DNA of 64,000 nt from Sclerotinia nivalis (GCA_029531795.1 JAPEIS010000003.1:682001-746000); one strand, 5' to 3'. Positions 22,039-33,837 are shown, counted from the stretch's first letter. Notes: generated by a model from the sequence alone, not told the origin. Translations and numbers: made by a program.

Positions 22039-24157
22039 TTTGATGCTTTGAGGAATGAGTCCTTAGATTGATTGAGGATAAGCGGGAAGTCCTTGTAAGA
22101 GTATGAATTGCCGGTGTTTCTGTCCGAGGTTATGAAGTGATGAGAGGAGGAACTGGGAAATACTTCCATACTTATACTTGTGATGCTGTTGATAACTATA
22201 CATACAGGAAAGTCGTGATGAATAAGATCGACACGGTAAACAGACATACTGAGTAGTCCGTTCGTATCCAAAGTGACTGGACTCAAAGAACCTCCTGAAA
22301 TGGGCTCAGAGCTTGTCCTGGGATCATAAAGCTGTGTTCGCCAATCACAAGGGTGTTCAATGTGGGAATCTCTCTTATCCCTAGATGTCAACACCTGATG
22401 ATATTAACAACAACGCTATCACCGCGGAGCCAGGTCACATCTACCTGGACAACAAACTGCCACTTTGTGTCGACCTCGGCAATTCTTACATCTCAAGGCA
22501 GATGAAGCGACTTGGCAATGGACAACAAAGAAGGGGAACAGAGTCTAAAGTCTCACCACAAGAATAGTGTGAGTCAGATAAATTGACGTGGCTTCAAGTC
22601 TATCAACCAACAGTATGAAGGCGAGATGATCCTCGCCCCTGACGGAGGAGGCGCCTGGTGGGGCGCCACCAAGGCGAAATGGGATATATTAACATGACTA
22701 CTCGAATAACGAGACGACGTTGATATTGAATGCTTATGCTCATGGCCGGCAATCATCATATAGTCAGACCCGCCCGCAGAGTCTGCTGGCATCAACGTCC
22801 TCCTACCCAGCAGTAGCGGATCTGGCAATGCAATCCATCCTCGGTAATGTTGTGCCACAAAGCAGCGGATTAACATGGATTGGAAGTGATAGAGTGTAAC
22901 ACTTGTCTTATGCTTCAAAATTGTCTTCCACCTCTCAATCGAAGCTTCTTGGAGGGGCAAATCTGACTTGCGGACTCCTCGAGCTAAATAATCTCCGAAG
23001 GTGGAGTATCTTGGGGCGACTCCATCAATCCTCCTTTCTATCCATCCGATCTCAAATGTTTCAGCTTGAGTTCGAGCTTCTGTCGTTACTTAGCCTGACC
23101 TCACAAAAGAGTACTCGTTCTGCCAGAAAGTCCGCAACACTCCACTTGTATGTGGGCCACTATTCTCCTTGCAGTTTACCATTTTGTGGTATGCGCTTAA
23201 TAGTGGAGTGTTGCAGACTTTCTGGCCGCACGACTCGTGCTGTGTATTCTTGCATTAAGTGGAAAAGGAATAGTATTGTAAAACCAGCGATCAGAGGAAC
23301 TGTTTATAATGCCTAATCTGATAAAGGATTATGTAAGCACCGGCCGGTGATTAATTCCTGCCTCCGCAGTGCTGCACGAGTAATAAGCTGCAATGCAACG
23401 ATAGTGAATATACATTGAGGAAACAAGCATTCATACAATTACACCGAATTCGAACTGTTACCGAATAGGGCAGATGGCAGCAATCTCACCAAAGATAAGG
23501 TTGTCAGCTTTCTCATAATCTGGTCCCGCTCCCCTTTTCGTTAACCCCCGCATGATTACGTCTGCTCAACTATGTTGCAATGATAAACTTTGAAGATGTC
23601 AGAATAAGGTTGGTCAGAGAAAGTAAGCCTTGGCAGTAAGCCACCCGTATCCCCGTGTTGCACTAAAAAGTTAGACTTGCGGTTCCTTATTGGCAACTTT
23701 CGCATCACGTGCACAACTTTCCCTTGTTATAAGCTACTGGGAAGGAAACAGTTTGGGTGTAGGTTGGGATACAAGACTTGTTTAGCGTCAGCTAATGCAA
23801 CATTGTCTCACTTCATTTCGGCATTTCGCTTTAGCTTACACCTATCGGTTACTTCCGCACCCAGTTTAAATTTGCGGTTGTGGCGGAAAACATCCTGAGG
23901 TCTCATATTACAGATTCTTACTTTTTTCAGTGATAATGCTAGCAAGCAGTTGTCATGAGTCATGACCTGTACTCCATAAGAGAGGTTGTATTGTATATGC
24001 GAGGCAATCAAGCTGCATGTGGATCAACAATATCCCTGCACATGTCTATTAGTCCTCCTCTGAGACAAGAAACTCAAACTACTATCCAAACATCACTTCT
24101 ACTTTCCCATCTTCAAATTTTATCCTTTTCCCTAACAAAGATTACTGGAAGTTCACG
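22039..24157. promoter_or_regulatory. Divergent intergenic region between the RiPP precursor and the UstYa gene
   Basis: The precursor and the UstYa gene are transcribed away from each other across 2.1 kb, an arrangement that could allow joint control. No trustworthy ORF is present; the open frames at 22574-22960 and 22903-23316 begin without good ATGs and show no domain. The region contains the inverted-repeat element at 23122-23226. Specific transcription-factor sites could not be assigned. Confidence 0.45.
23122..23226. mobile_element. 105-bp inverted-repeat element between the RiPP genes
   Basis: The 24 bases at 23122-23145 (starting GCCAGAAAGTC) are repeated as reverse complement at 23203-23226 with one mismatch. 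They enclose 57 bp without coding potential. It is either a very short MITE or a hairpin-forming regulatory segment in the shared promoter region. No clear target-site duplication was seen. Confidence 0.6.
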
Positions 24158-25434
24158 ATGATGGAAAAATTGTACAAGAAACTTCGTTCTGCTAGAACTT
24201 CCACTTCTACTCACAGACCTCTTTACAAAGATGAGTCGTCCAACGAAGATCTTTCTACATCATCTGATGGATTGCTTGAATCCAAAGATAATGAAAGTTT
24301 AGACTTTGATGTCAGCCCACGGAATTATAAAAGGAGAAGTTTTATGTGGGGAGTTGTAATACATTCTTTTATATTTGTGACCTACACCGTTGGGCTTTTT
24401 GCTACAAGCAGCTTCTTCAGACACCCATCAGGGCCACGTACACTGGCTTACAGTAAGAGGAAGAACCATTCCGAGGCTCTTTGTTACAGATAACTGATAT
24501 TGTAAAATAGCACCAGCGGCGGAAGCTTTACAGTATGAGAAAGTCTTTTATAACGGCACGCTGTTCGCAAGTGGTCTTTACAAAGGAGATCCACGTCCAG
24601 TAAGCTTTCTAGTTGAAGTCTAGTACGGTAATATGTTGATTTATACCGACATATTTTATAGGAACTTGACCTTGCATGGCATAATCTAGTCGAAAACAAT
24701 AATATCCGAATCAGCAAAGAAGAGCTTGGTAAGTTAGGTAGAACTGCTCTTCCTCTTGCTGATGGCTCTGGTTATTTTGGCGAACTGAATGTTTATCATC
24801 ATTTGCATTGCTTGGTAGGTTTGAGACATCTCAAATTCTCGTCGCAAGGATGGAGTTGACATTTGGCAGAAATTCATAAGAGAGGTATTCTACGCCGAAT
24901 ACTATCCTGATGCTCAGGGACCAACGACAAAACTGCATGTCGGTAAGTTATCATGATGCTTCCTTCCTTTGAGTTCAAGGCGATACTGACATCGAGATAG
25001 ATCATTGCATCGATGATATTCGCCAAGCGCTGATGTGCCACGCGGATACCTCCATCACTACATTCAATTGGGAAGAAGGTATTAGACGACCTATGCCTGA
25101 TTTCGCTGGGTAAGTATCTCCAACTCCTCACCAATCCTCGAATATCGCAGAGCTAAAGCAAAATAGTTGGCATACATGCAATAACTGGCAAGTTCTCGAT
25201 GATTGGGCAACTGCCCGTGCTTTCTCAATGTTCGATCAGAAATCGTTGATTAATCCCACATATGGTGAGCCTTTTGTCTATTCATTGTTTGTATATCCTT
25301 GGATGAGGAACTAATGGACTTGAATGACAGGAATTGCATTCCCTAAGATCAATGGAAAGATTGAGTATACACCCCCTGGTAAGGAGGGCTTCCGTGTTGT
25401 TTGGCCGGAAGACTTGGGTCATGTTCATGTTTAG
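24158..25434 (+). CDS. UstYa-family (DUF3328) oxidase, 306 aa, seven exons
   Basis: Exons are 24158-24452, 24511-24599, 24662-24814, 24870-24942, 25001-25109, 25167-25264 and 25331-25434. All six introns are GT-AG, 55-66 bp, and the frame closes exactly (307 codons). A 60-residue cytoplasmic tail is followed by one membrane span (about residues 62-84) and a lumenal domain. The domain carries both diagnostic metal-site motifs of the family, HxxHC: HHLHC at 174-178 and HVDHC at 202-206, each in its usual context (HCLKFIREVF; HCIDDIRQALMC). UstYa proteins are copper-type oxidases that cyclise ribosomal peptides (ustiloxin, phomopsin, asperipin) or act in other fungal pathways. Its position next to a UstA-like precursor makes peptide cyclisation in the Golgi the natural reading. 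A second start codon directly follows the first (24161). Confidence 0.95.
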
Positions 25435-25692
25435 AGATTTACTTTTTGTGATGATTTGGAAGTTTGAAAGTATTGGTTCGGCTATTTGCGTATATGGATG
25501 TGGAATGGTATTAGAGTTTTCTTCACCATGCCGCGAAGATGGTCTCGCTGGATAAATTGTCTTTCTGACAACTTCATCATCACGAGTACCGAAACTACGT
25601 AAAACCAAGACATTACATTGTTTCAATGGGTAAAATTACAAAGGCCGAGTTTTTTCTATCCATCAATCCACCATCACTTGACCCTGCAACTT

Positions 25693-26355
25693 CTACCCTC
25701 CATGAACCACCCCATCAACCATCGCAACTCCCTTCCCCGCATCACAATCTGCACTCTCTCTACCCCCCACATCCTCCTCACACCTCCGAACCGCACACTC
25801 AAACCCCGTCCACCTAACCACCCTCCCCCCAAAATCATCCGGATAATACGGTATCCCCCTCTCATCCACCGATAACTGAAAATCCACAAGTTTATTCCGA
25901 TACCAGATCTCATTATACCAACTTCCGTTCGCCACTTGAATGCTCAGATTACCAAGGAGAGGCGTGGATTCGGTGTTTATGGATATGTTTTTGTCGAGGG
26001 GGAGGGAGGTGAGGGTTAAAAGTGGGGGGCTGCAGGAGGGGCCGAAGATGGTGAGGGTTAGGGGGTTAGGGTTGTTGGAGTTGGTGGGTGTGGAAGTGGA
26101 GGCTGTGAACCAAAGGGTGCAGAGGGGTGCGTATTTTGGGGTTGCAGCGGCGGGGAAACAGGGTGGAAATGTGGCTGCAATGGTACGTGGGAGATGCGAT
26201 GGTGATGGTGATGAATGCAATGATTTTGATGGGTGTGGTAATGTGTGGAGACCGAGTGAGAGTGGTGGTGGAATGTACGCGCTGGCAAGGAAATCATTGC
26301 GAAAGTAGGCCAGGAAGTTGCAGAAGCTCACGAAAATCAATAATTTTTGAAACAT
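25693..26355 (-). CDS. Small secreted protein, 220 aa
   Basis: Single open frame from ATG 26355. The N-terminus is hydrophobic (LLIFVSFCNFLAYF) and reads as a signal peptide or signal anchor. It is followed by a Pro/Ser/His-rich stretch and a region with cysteines spaced as in small folded secreted proteins. The sections PLTLTIFGPSC and VVRWTGFEC recall PLSIQILDNNC and KIWTAPFDC in the next gene on the same strand, suggesting a diverged tandem pair. No known domain. The GC-rich third positions differ from the AT-rich surroundings. The last 25 residues might be replaced by splicing; I saw no convincing intron. Confidence 0.6.
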   Translation of the reverse strand: MFQKLLIFVSFCNFLAYFRNDFLASAYIPPPLSLGLHTLPHPSKSLHSSPSPSHLPRTIAATFPPCFPAAATPKYAPLCTLWFTASTSTPTNSNNPNPLTLTIFGPSCSPPLLTLTSLPLDKNISINTESTPLLGNLSIQVANGSWYNEIWYRNKLVDFQLSVDERGIPYYPDDFGGRVVRWTGFECAVRRCEEDVGGRESADCDAGKGVAMVDGVVHGG

Positions 26356-26957
26356 ATTTGAAGTTGAATTGAGTTTGAGGTTTCTTGTACTTGGTAAGTT
26401 TTGTTGCTAAGACTTCGAGATTTTCAAAATCACAACATTTGCCAGAAGTTCAAAAGTTTCTGTAGACCCAACGCTAATACGGCGTTGGGAAATGCTGCAT
26501 CCGCGTAAGTTTACTTTGGAAGAGTCATGGATTGACCCCCTGACTCAGGGGAGAGAGAATTGACTCATTCTAAACTTTGTCAGTCATGCCCTTGCTGTGT
26601 GACAATAATCGACTCATGTGCTGATATTCACTTCCTTGATATCAGGTGTGTACACATATCTCGCTGCTGAAAGTCACAAGACTATCTTTTGTCATGACTT
26701 CAAGATATTGTATTATTTTCTAGTATTGCATTTCAGGAGTAGTAGGAATTGTCATGTGCATATATCTAGAGATGGGAGAATATCATATCTATATCAACCA
26801 ATGAAGTTAGGTTATGAGTTTAGTTAGGCAAGCAAATTTGAAAAGCAACGAGTTTGATTCTTATGTTATGTGTTCCATAGCTAATATAACCCCAAGCCAT
26901 ATACACGACTCGGCATCGTGATGACCGGCATCATAACCAAACTTCCACACTATAAAA
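26356..26957. other. Intergenic region between the two secreted-protein genes
   Basis: About 0.6 kb, AT-rich, holding the promoter of the gene ending at 25693 and the 3' flank of the next one. No further gene seen. Confidence 0.5.
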
Positions 26958-27443
26958 CTATGGATTTGACCTTCTTCTTCGCATGTGACAATCAAAAGGC
27001 GCAGTCCAAATCTTCTTGTCTCCCTTATCCGCCGATCTCCAAAACAATTCTTTTCCATCTGCCTTTATCTTAGCAGGCTTACCATCCACAACATAGTCCA
27101 CCGTAAATTTCGTAGTCGGTGATGTCTGTCTAGGATCTGTTTCGATGTCGTCAGGGGTGGCATTTATTGCTAGATGCTTTTTGCCTCCTATGCCGTTCTC
27201 GCAGTTGTTGTCGAGAATTTGGATGCTAAGAGGGAGGACTTCCTTGCAATTGATGATATATGCGATGGTGCATGTTCCTTCTTGTTCGGTGTGGCAATAG
27301 TTGTAGCCTACTTGTCTAGGAGTGAGAGATGTGAGGGGTAATGGTGTGGAAGCTGAGGAAGACTCTGGAATGTAGAGACCAAGAGTGAGGTGGGATATGC
27401 CAGCTAAGAAAACCGTGAAAGCGATGAGTTGTTGGCTGTACAT
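26958..27443 (-). CDS. Small secreted protein, candidate effector, 161 aa
   Basis: Starts at ATG 27443 with a clear signal peptide (MYSQQLIAFTVFLAGISHLT, cleavage near residue 22-24). The mature part has cysteines at the motifs GYNYC, GTCTIAYIINC, DNNC and the final PFDC, and a basic tail HMRRRRSNP. An N-glycosylation site (NAT) is present. No named domain is recognised. Architecture and short motifs match the gene at 25693-26355, so both may belong to one lineage-specific family of secreted proteins. Position beside the RiPP locus may be coincidental. Confidence 0.7.
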   Translation of the reverse strand: MYSQQLIAFTVFLAGISHLTLGLYIPESSSASTPLPLTSLTPRQVGYNYCHTEQEGTCTIAYIINCKEVLPLSIQILDNNCENGIGGKKHLAINATPDDIETDPRQTSPTTKFTVDYVVDGKPAKIKADGKELFWRSADKGDKKIWTAPFDCHMRRRRSNP

Positions 27444-28857
27444 ATTGAGATATGTTAGGTTGTGTGTGGCTGTTTTGTGATTTAAGTTGCTGGTTTTTGA
27501 AAGTGTGGAGTATCGTGCAGAAAATAAGAAGGGTTTGAGGTGGTGTTAGATTATTCGAGTTTGAGGATGTAACTTGATGGACGGGGAAACGCAAGTCTGT
27601 AAAACACCTCGACATGTTCTCTGGTGAGTAGCTCATGGAAATTAATGGTGACGTAGAGTCATGGCAATGATTCAGGGTTTTGTAATAATAATGGGTATCA
27701 GGGTTGAGGTCAGAGAGGAGTGAATCTGCTAGTTGTAGCCGTATCACTACAAAATACATATCTTAATATTCATAACTGCGACTAAGTTGGGACCGTTCTG
27801 GGAGCTAGCCATGACCACCCCTTCGGCAAATAACATCTCGGTACAAGTTACTAAAAATAGGATTGATGGTAACCTGCTTGCTTTTGTTTGGTACATAGAC
27901 AGGTATCTCCCAATAGCCAGCGCAGCCAAAGTATTCGATGGTCAGACCATCGGGTGGGCTGCATTTGATACCTGCGTGGTGCATTTGGTAAGCAAATTTC
28001 GTTCTTTCATATCGCAATCTCTCCATGCAGACCAACTGATTTCTTCCGCCTTAGGGTAACAGATACGAAAGCGTAAACGACCCTCGGCGTAAGGGTAATT
28101 TCAAATGATTTATGGTTCCATAGTTACTTATCCAGGCGCAGGGTAACCTTGATATTGTCTGGTCGCGCAGATCGTTTGCATGGATATTAAAACAATATAG
28201 CAGTGCTTGATGGATGATGGCACAATTCACACTCCGTAGACATCGGAAAGAATGCCTAGAAATACCATGGATCGTGAGTGACAAACATTTCCCAGGATGA
28301 TAGTTAAAACGGAAATGACATTCTCGCCGTCGGCTAGACCACAGTTGAAAACCCAACATCATATGAAGAACATGGCTGTGGGACTTTCCAACCCAATAAA
28401 CCGAGTCAGTCTTCTCGCGAATCGTATAAACGAATTCTGCAGTATCGATAACATCCACTCTCCACGCATCATGTCCCAAACATCAGCTCATAAAAAACGT
28501 CTTGCCCCCTATTCGCACGTGCCACAAAAAGTTTCCGACCCGTTTTGACAACCCCTGAATCCGCTCCACCAACGAGCCGCCCTCTCGGTATATATCCACT
28601 AATGAGAAACGAACACACTTTACCGACGACCTCTTTAGCGGAACTTTCTGCAAAGTGACCGCTTAAATATGTGAGATCTTACGATCCTCAGTTCCCGCTA
28701 TACTCGAATGTGGTAAGGTGGATGACAAATCCACCGGAATACAAACTCGCCTTCCAATTTGCAAGACAAGTTAAGCGGAAAATTTGCTGAGCTATTAAGT
28801 TCAGAAATTATCGATCGGTCGTCAGAAAGGAGGAATTTTGCGAAGAGATCATCAATC
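27444..28857. other. Intergenic region, no trusted gene
   Basis: A minus-strand open frame at 28051-28479 begins at TTG rather than ATG and shows no domain, so it is not called. Otherwise short frames only. The right end contains the promoter of the methyltransferase. Confidence 0.4.
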
Positions 28858-30367
28858 ATGGAGATGAATACCGAACCAAAGGTGATTGCTGCACCAATTT
28901 CATACATAGTTGAGGAATTGGGCTCTTATGTGGATGCAAGAGAACCGGAACTAGATGTGAGTGTGCTTTCCATGGAATAAGATGCTCGAGTGTGAAGATT
29001 AATCAAATTGGAAGTCTGGATCTGATATGGATTCTGCTCTTGGTAGAATGAGCTTGAGGTAAAGATAACAGATACTGGAGCTTTAAAATGTATTTAACGA
29101 CACATGAAGGAGTTCCAATTTCACTGTCGAATCGGAGTTATACCAACATATCGAAGAAAATGGAAGAACTTATCATCGTTATAAGCATGGTCGTAAGTGG
29201 TTCCTTGGAAGATACATTCCTATAACGGAAACTGAACATTCATCCAACAGAATATCCGCTACCGAATGATGCAGTATGTCTGGTAATGTAACGTGGGAAT
29301 AGCACTAGCTGATAAAACGTGCGACATTCAGCTAGAACAATATAGGCTTGGTACTTGCTCTTGTATCGCCCGTGTTGAAAAATGACCAATCCTGATACTC
29401 ATCTAGAATTTCAACACAGGTTACTGCGTATGACTATCGACGGAAAGTTATTTGTGTCACCGATAGACACAGATCGTCCAATAAATGTGCTAGATGTTGC
29501 CACTGGTACTGGAATTTGGGCGGTTGAATTTGGTAATTTCTCAGATTTTGAAATGATAAATTTTTAACGATATGTAGCCGATGAATATCCTCACTCAACG
29601 GTATTTGGTACTGATCTTAGCCCCATTCAGCCGCACTAGTAGGTATTTAGAGGTCAATCTCTAAATCCTCCGAAGATCACTAACCTGGAACTAGTGTCCC
29701 CACAAACTGCTCGTTCCGGATCGAAGACGCCGAAGATCCTTGGACTTTTGACGATCTTAAATTCGATCTGATCCATGGACGCGTCTTATTATCCTGCTTT
29801 CGCTCCCCGAAGACCGTTTTCGCATCTGCGTTCCAGGCTCTCAAACCAGGGGGATACCTTGAGCTTCGAGATCCAATCTTTCCCTTTAGATATGCGTCCC
29901 CGCCTCCTGAAGACTGTGCGTTGGTAAAATGGAATAATATGATAGTAGAAGCTAGTACGAAGACTGGAAGACCATGGACAAATGGAGCATATTACAAGCA
30001 GTGGATGGAAGAAATCGGCTTTGTTGACATTGTGGAGAGAAGGGAGTTTGCACCCATGAGCCCATGGGCAAAAGGCCAGAGAAATAAAGTCTTGAGCGTA
30101 TGGGTACAGAAAAATGTTTTGATGGGTCTGGAAGCGCTGAGTATGGCCTTATTCACAAGAGTTTTGGGAATGAAAAAAGAGCAGGTGAAAGAGTTGTTGG
30201 TAGGAGTGAAAGCAGACATCGAAAACACAAGGATACATTGTTACTCAGAAGGGTTAGTAAGAGCTTCTTTCAATACCCCTTTTCCTTGTGCTGAATGAAA
30301 CGATCAGCTAACGTACGTCGCATCCAGAGTCCTAGTGTACGGTAGAAAGCCGGAGGGGAATTCCTAG
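28858..30367 (+). CDS. SAM-dependent methyltransferase of the TAM/LaeA-like type, 349 aa, nine exons
   Basis: Exons: 28858-28956, 29015-29058, 29113-29192, 29251-29273, 29332-29350, 29407-29532, 29578-29638, 29695-30252 and 30328-30367. The frame closes over all eight introns (350 codons). Order of features: a short acidic N-terminus, the family signature ENGRTYHRYKHG, the loop YPLPND, then FQHRLLRMTIDGKLF. SAM motif I follows (VLDVATGTGIWAVEF), then GTDLSPIQP and the post-II segment LKPGGYLELRDP. The end VLVYGRKPEGNS is the usual close of this family and is only reached by splicing the last intron. Members methylate small molecules or act as regulators like LaeA; many lie in secondary-metabolite clusters. 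It is 3.4 kb beyond the UstYa gene with two secreted-protein genes between, so a role in the peptide pathway is possible but unproven. Confidence 0.9.
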
Positions 30368-30560
30368 GGAATGGCTCCTGAATGTTGAAATTCTCTATTC
30401 GACATAATTTTTGGGCAATCCCTACAAGATTATTCATGCGTGAATTAGCAGAGAAAATATGGATCAGTAATGGCTCAGTCTATCAGTTGGAGTTTGGATC
30501 TCCACCGCAGCATTATACAATATCATTCGTGTAGAATCCATTATGTAATATTGTGCGAGC
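30368..30560. other. Short spacer
   Basis: Convergent 3' ends of the methyltransferase and the broken 2EXR-like gene; nothing else seen. Confidence 0.5.
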
Positions 30561-31535
30561 CTACTTGATTTCTAGGTGGTCAGTTCCAGGAGTGAGCAGG
30601 ATTGTTTGAAGGTACGTGGAACGAATCTCGTTTGGCGACACATCGTACCGGTCAACTGCGAGGAGAATACTCTCAAATTTGATGGATGGATATCGCATCT
30701 GCAACGCGTTTTGAAATATTTTAAGTACCATACGTAACGTCCTACGTTCTTCATTAGGGTTGAGAGCATGCTGGGAAATGCAGGCCCTCCAAACTGGCAG
30801 GTACATGGCTTTGGTATGGCACGGCAACTGAAAGTTGCCATTGGGCTCCTTTTATTTAACTAACTCCAGCTCCTTCAAAGCTATGAACTGTGACAATTAC
30901 CATATTAGACTTTTATTTCTTCGAAAGTGTGGCATAAGACGCAATGACGCAAAACCATTCGTTGTATTTGATTCGATAAAAGGGGGAATCATCACGAATC
31001 GTGTAAAGAGGATAGGGTGGAGTATTATCTTGGATTCTATTCTCGGAAATTCTAGCAGGCGGAAGCACTGCATCGATGCTGGAAGTCCAATTGGCATTCC
31101 CGACTTCGCCCTAGTTATTTTGAAGCTCCAGGTTTAATAGCCCGGAAGGTAGGCAATAAGCCGTCAGCCGTGGCATAACTTGAATGCCATAGAACCTGAT
31201 TGAACAACGGAACGTATGAGCAATGATTCCCTGGACTCTGAGGTATGAAGAACAAAACCGTGCTGGCTCTGCCACTGCAGAGATATAATTCTTGGGATAA
31301 AGGTCGAAGCCAAAGCCATCTCCCATATCATAGAGCTGAGCTCTCGTGGAGGATCCTGAAGCCTCACCAATGAAATCGCGCTTTGCTTATTATTGTAGTC
31401 CGACATATCGATGCAATCGTATTTCAATATGTTGGGGTGTATATCGTTGTTAAATGGCGGGTTCGATTGATGTTGCGTAGGTACTGAGTGATGTGATGTT
31501 CTGGAGTAACGATGCGAAACATGGTTACCCCGCAT
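30561..31535 (-). pseudogene. 2EXR-like protein gene, apparently broken
   Basis: An ATG at 31535 opens a frame that carries the start of a 2EXR-type domain (RLQDPPRELSSMIWEMALAS, then PRIISL and HTSESRESLL). These match the pattern P-x-E-L-x-x-x-I-W of that fungal domain and its later SRE. The frame stops at about 31164. Coding-like sequence continues in other frames (ISENRIQDNTPPYPLYTIRD; LQMRYPSIKFESILLAVDRY) down to a stop at 30561. No splice pair I tried joined them cleanly, so frameshifts are likelier than introns. The function of 2EXR proteins is unknown. An intact gene with several unusual introns is the alternative. Confidence 0.4.
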
Positions 31536-32074
31536 TTATCGAAATTAAGCTAGTAGGATAGTGTGATTGAGCCTATAATTTATAGTGTGGACCCCTCAGC
31601 CAACAATAACAAAATGATATTCACCATCGAAATCACCGAAAGAGTTTTTCTCCATTTATTCATCTATAAATATCCGTAAATATAATCTACACACCACAAT
31701 ACGTTAAATCATTTTTGAACAAGGTTCCTAAAACAATGTCTATATTCAATAGAAATGATTCTTGACATTTTGGTACTACACTAGAGAACTAGATTATGTT
31801 CCGCCTTTCCATCTTCCTTTCACATAACTGGTCTAATTTACAGTAAAATAGATTGATCAAGTATTATTGTACTCAAATGGCACTTGAAAAATCACCTTAT
31901 GTTATTATACATAGTTGTTGAACTGTCAAAATCCTAAAGTTGGACTGCGCACGAAATCTATAAGTTCATCGGCTCTAAACCTTTACACCATCAACTATAT
32001 GTCTCATTAATCATTACCCAACCTCCAAGCACCTCAAAATCTCTCCTCCCAAATCCAGCCGTCCATCCGCACTT
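31536..32074. other. Intergenic region, no gene recognised
   Basis: About 0.5 kb of AT-rich DNA serving as upstream region of the 2EXR-like gene and 3' flank of the sugar transporter. Confidence 0.5.
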
Positions 32075-33837
32075 CTAAACCCCTCCATCCACCCGCTCAA
32101 CATGCACACTCATCACATTCTCACCATCCCCCTTTCCTAACCCTACCTCGCCATCCTCCCTCCGCATTTCCCTCAACCTATTCGACCTCCTATACCTCGG
32201 TATCGTATCCTTAAACGCCCCTTTAATAATCTCCCCCTCAAAAAGCGTATGAATCCTCTCCAACGGCACATTCATCGTCTCGGGTACGCAAATCACCGCA
32301 TACACCGTCATCAACAAACAACAGGCTCCAAAAAGCAAGAAAGTCCCATACGTAATCCCACTCAGCATGAACGGCGTAATCTTCGAGATGATAAAGTTGA
32401 ATAACCATTGTACGGCAATAGCAAGCGCCATACTGAAACTGCGGAGATGGTTTGGAGAACATTCGGAGCTGAGGACGAAGGGGATCGGCCCCCATCCGAA
32501 GGAATAGAAAACTACGAATAGATATACGCAGATAATTGCAAATATTGAGTTCCCGTTCAATGGGGCTCCATCGACTGGAGGATTGACGGCTTGGTTTATT
32601 CCAATGTAGAACATGGCGAAGGCCTGCCCGAGCCCTCCGACAATTAAACACCACTTCCTCCCGATTTGCTCTGTCGCAAACATGAGCCCCAGCGCGGTAA
32701 TACACACCTTCACGACACCATAAATTCCCGTCGCGAAAAGGCCTGCCGATGTACCAGTAAGACCCACTGTCGAGAAGATTTGCGGCGAATAATAATTGAT
32801 ACTATTTGTCCCCGTCCACTGCTGCCAAAATTGCAGTATAGCAGCCATAGAGACCGCATAAAATGAAGCTTTGTTCGACATTGTAAGCTTCATTTGCCGG
32901 AGGAGAGTTAATTTTTCTTTCCCGTGGAAATCAGCAATGATTTCATTGTATTCGCGTTGGATGAGGGGATCTGTTGGGGAGCGACGACGCACGTGTGAGA
33001 GGGCTTGGAGGGCTTTTTCGTGCTGGTCTTTTTCGATGAGCCACCGGGGACTTTCGTTTTGGAAAAGGAGTCCGAGCCCGAGGAGGACGCCGGGTAGCGT
33101 TTGTAGGGCGAATGGAATGCGCCATTTTAGGGGATTATTGCCGGCCACGTTTTTGTTCATGCCAAAATTTATGAAGTAGGCGAGCATGATACCTGTTCTG
33201 GGGTGTGTTAGTCCACTTCGTCTTCTTCTTGCTATAAAGATAAGAGTGATAAAAGTAGAGAAACGTACACATTAAATAACTGCATGCACCCCACGCATCT
33301 TCCTCTAATTTCCTTATTCGCATTCTCCCCAATATAAGTCGGCACAACCGCACTCACCAATCCGACCCCAAACCCTCCAATAAACCTTCCTACATAAAGC
33401 TGACCTAAACTAGTGGTATTAATCCCGCTCGTAGTTTGGATAATAGATCCAATGAGAAAGAAGAAATCAGCCACAAGCAACGCTTTTTTACGTCCAAACA
33501 CATCACTAATATAGAAACTCGACATAGCGCCAAAGAAACATCCTCCTTGCAGAACAGAAACGATATTTCCAGAGAGATTTGTGAAAGAGGAGGATCCGTG
33601 GTCGAGGCCGAAGGAATCTTGAAAGGAGGACATGGTGAGAATTCCGCCGATGAGTCCGGTGTCCCAACCGAAAAACATCCCGCCGAATGAGGCGACGATT
33701 GTGAGGAAATATGCATTGCGATTTATGGATATATCATCTATGAATTGACGATAACGGGAGGGTTTAGGCGTGGGTGGAGTTCCTAAACCATTGTGGGAAT
33801 TGCCGCTGGAAGATCCAGGAGTATGCGGTGCGGACAT
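32075..33837 (-). CDS. MFS sugar/polyol transporter, 563 aa, two exons
   Basis: Exon 1 is 33837-33269 and exon 2 is 33197-32075. The 71-bp intron (donor GTACGT, acceptor CCCCAG) restores the expected sequence QLFNVTGIMLAYFIN. Twelve membrane spans are present. Sugar-porter signatures: FGRKKALLVAD (loop 2-3), GRFIGGFGVGL with PTYIGE, NESPRWLIEK after helix 6, QQWTGTNSINYYSPQIF in helix 7, IGRKWCLIVGG in loop 8-9 and PETMNVPLERIH after helix 12. It would import hexoses, polyols or quinate-type compounds across the plasma membrane by proton symport. The substrate cannot be read from sequence. Confidence 0.93.

Noticed and set aside
22574..23316. Two overlapping ORFs between precursor and UstYa gene as further cluster genes
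   Set aside because: Start codons are poor or absent, frames conflict, and the right one runs through the inverted-repeat element. No oxidase, peptidase or transporter motif is present.
28051..28479. 142-codon minus-strand ORF
   Set aside because: Opens at TTG, no domain, no homologue that I recognise, and no splice pattern extending it.
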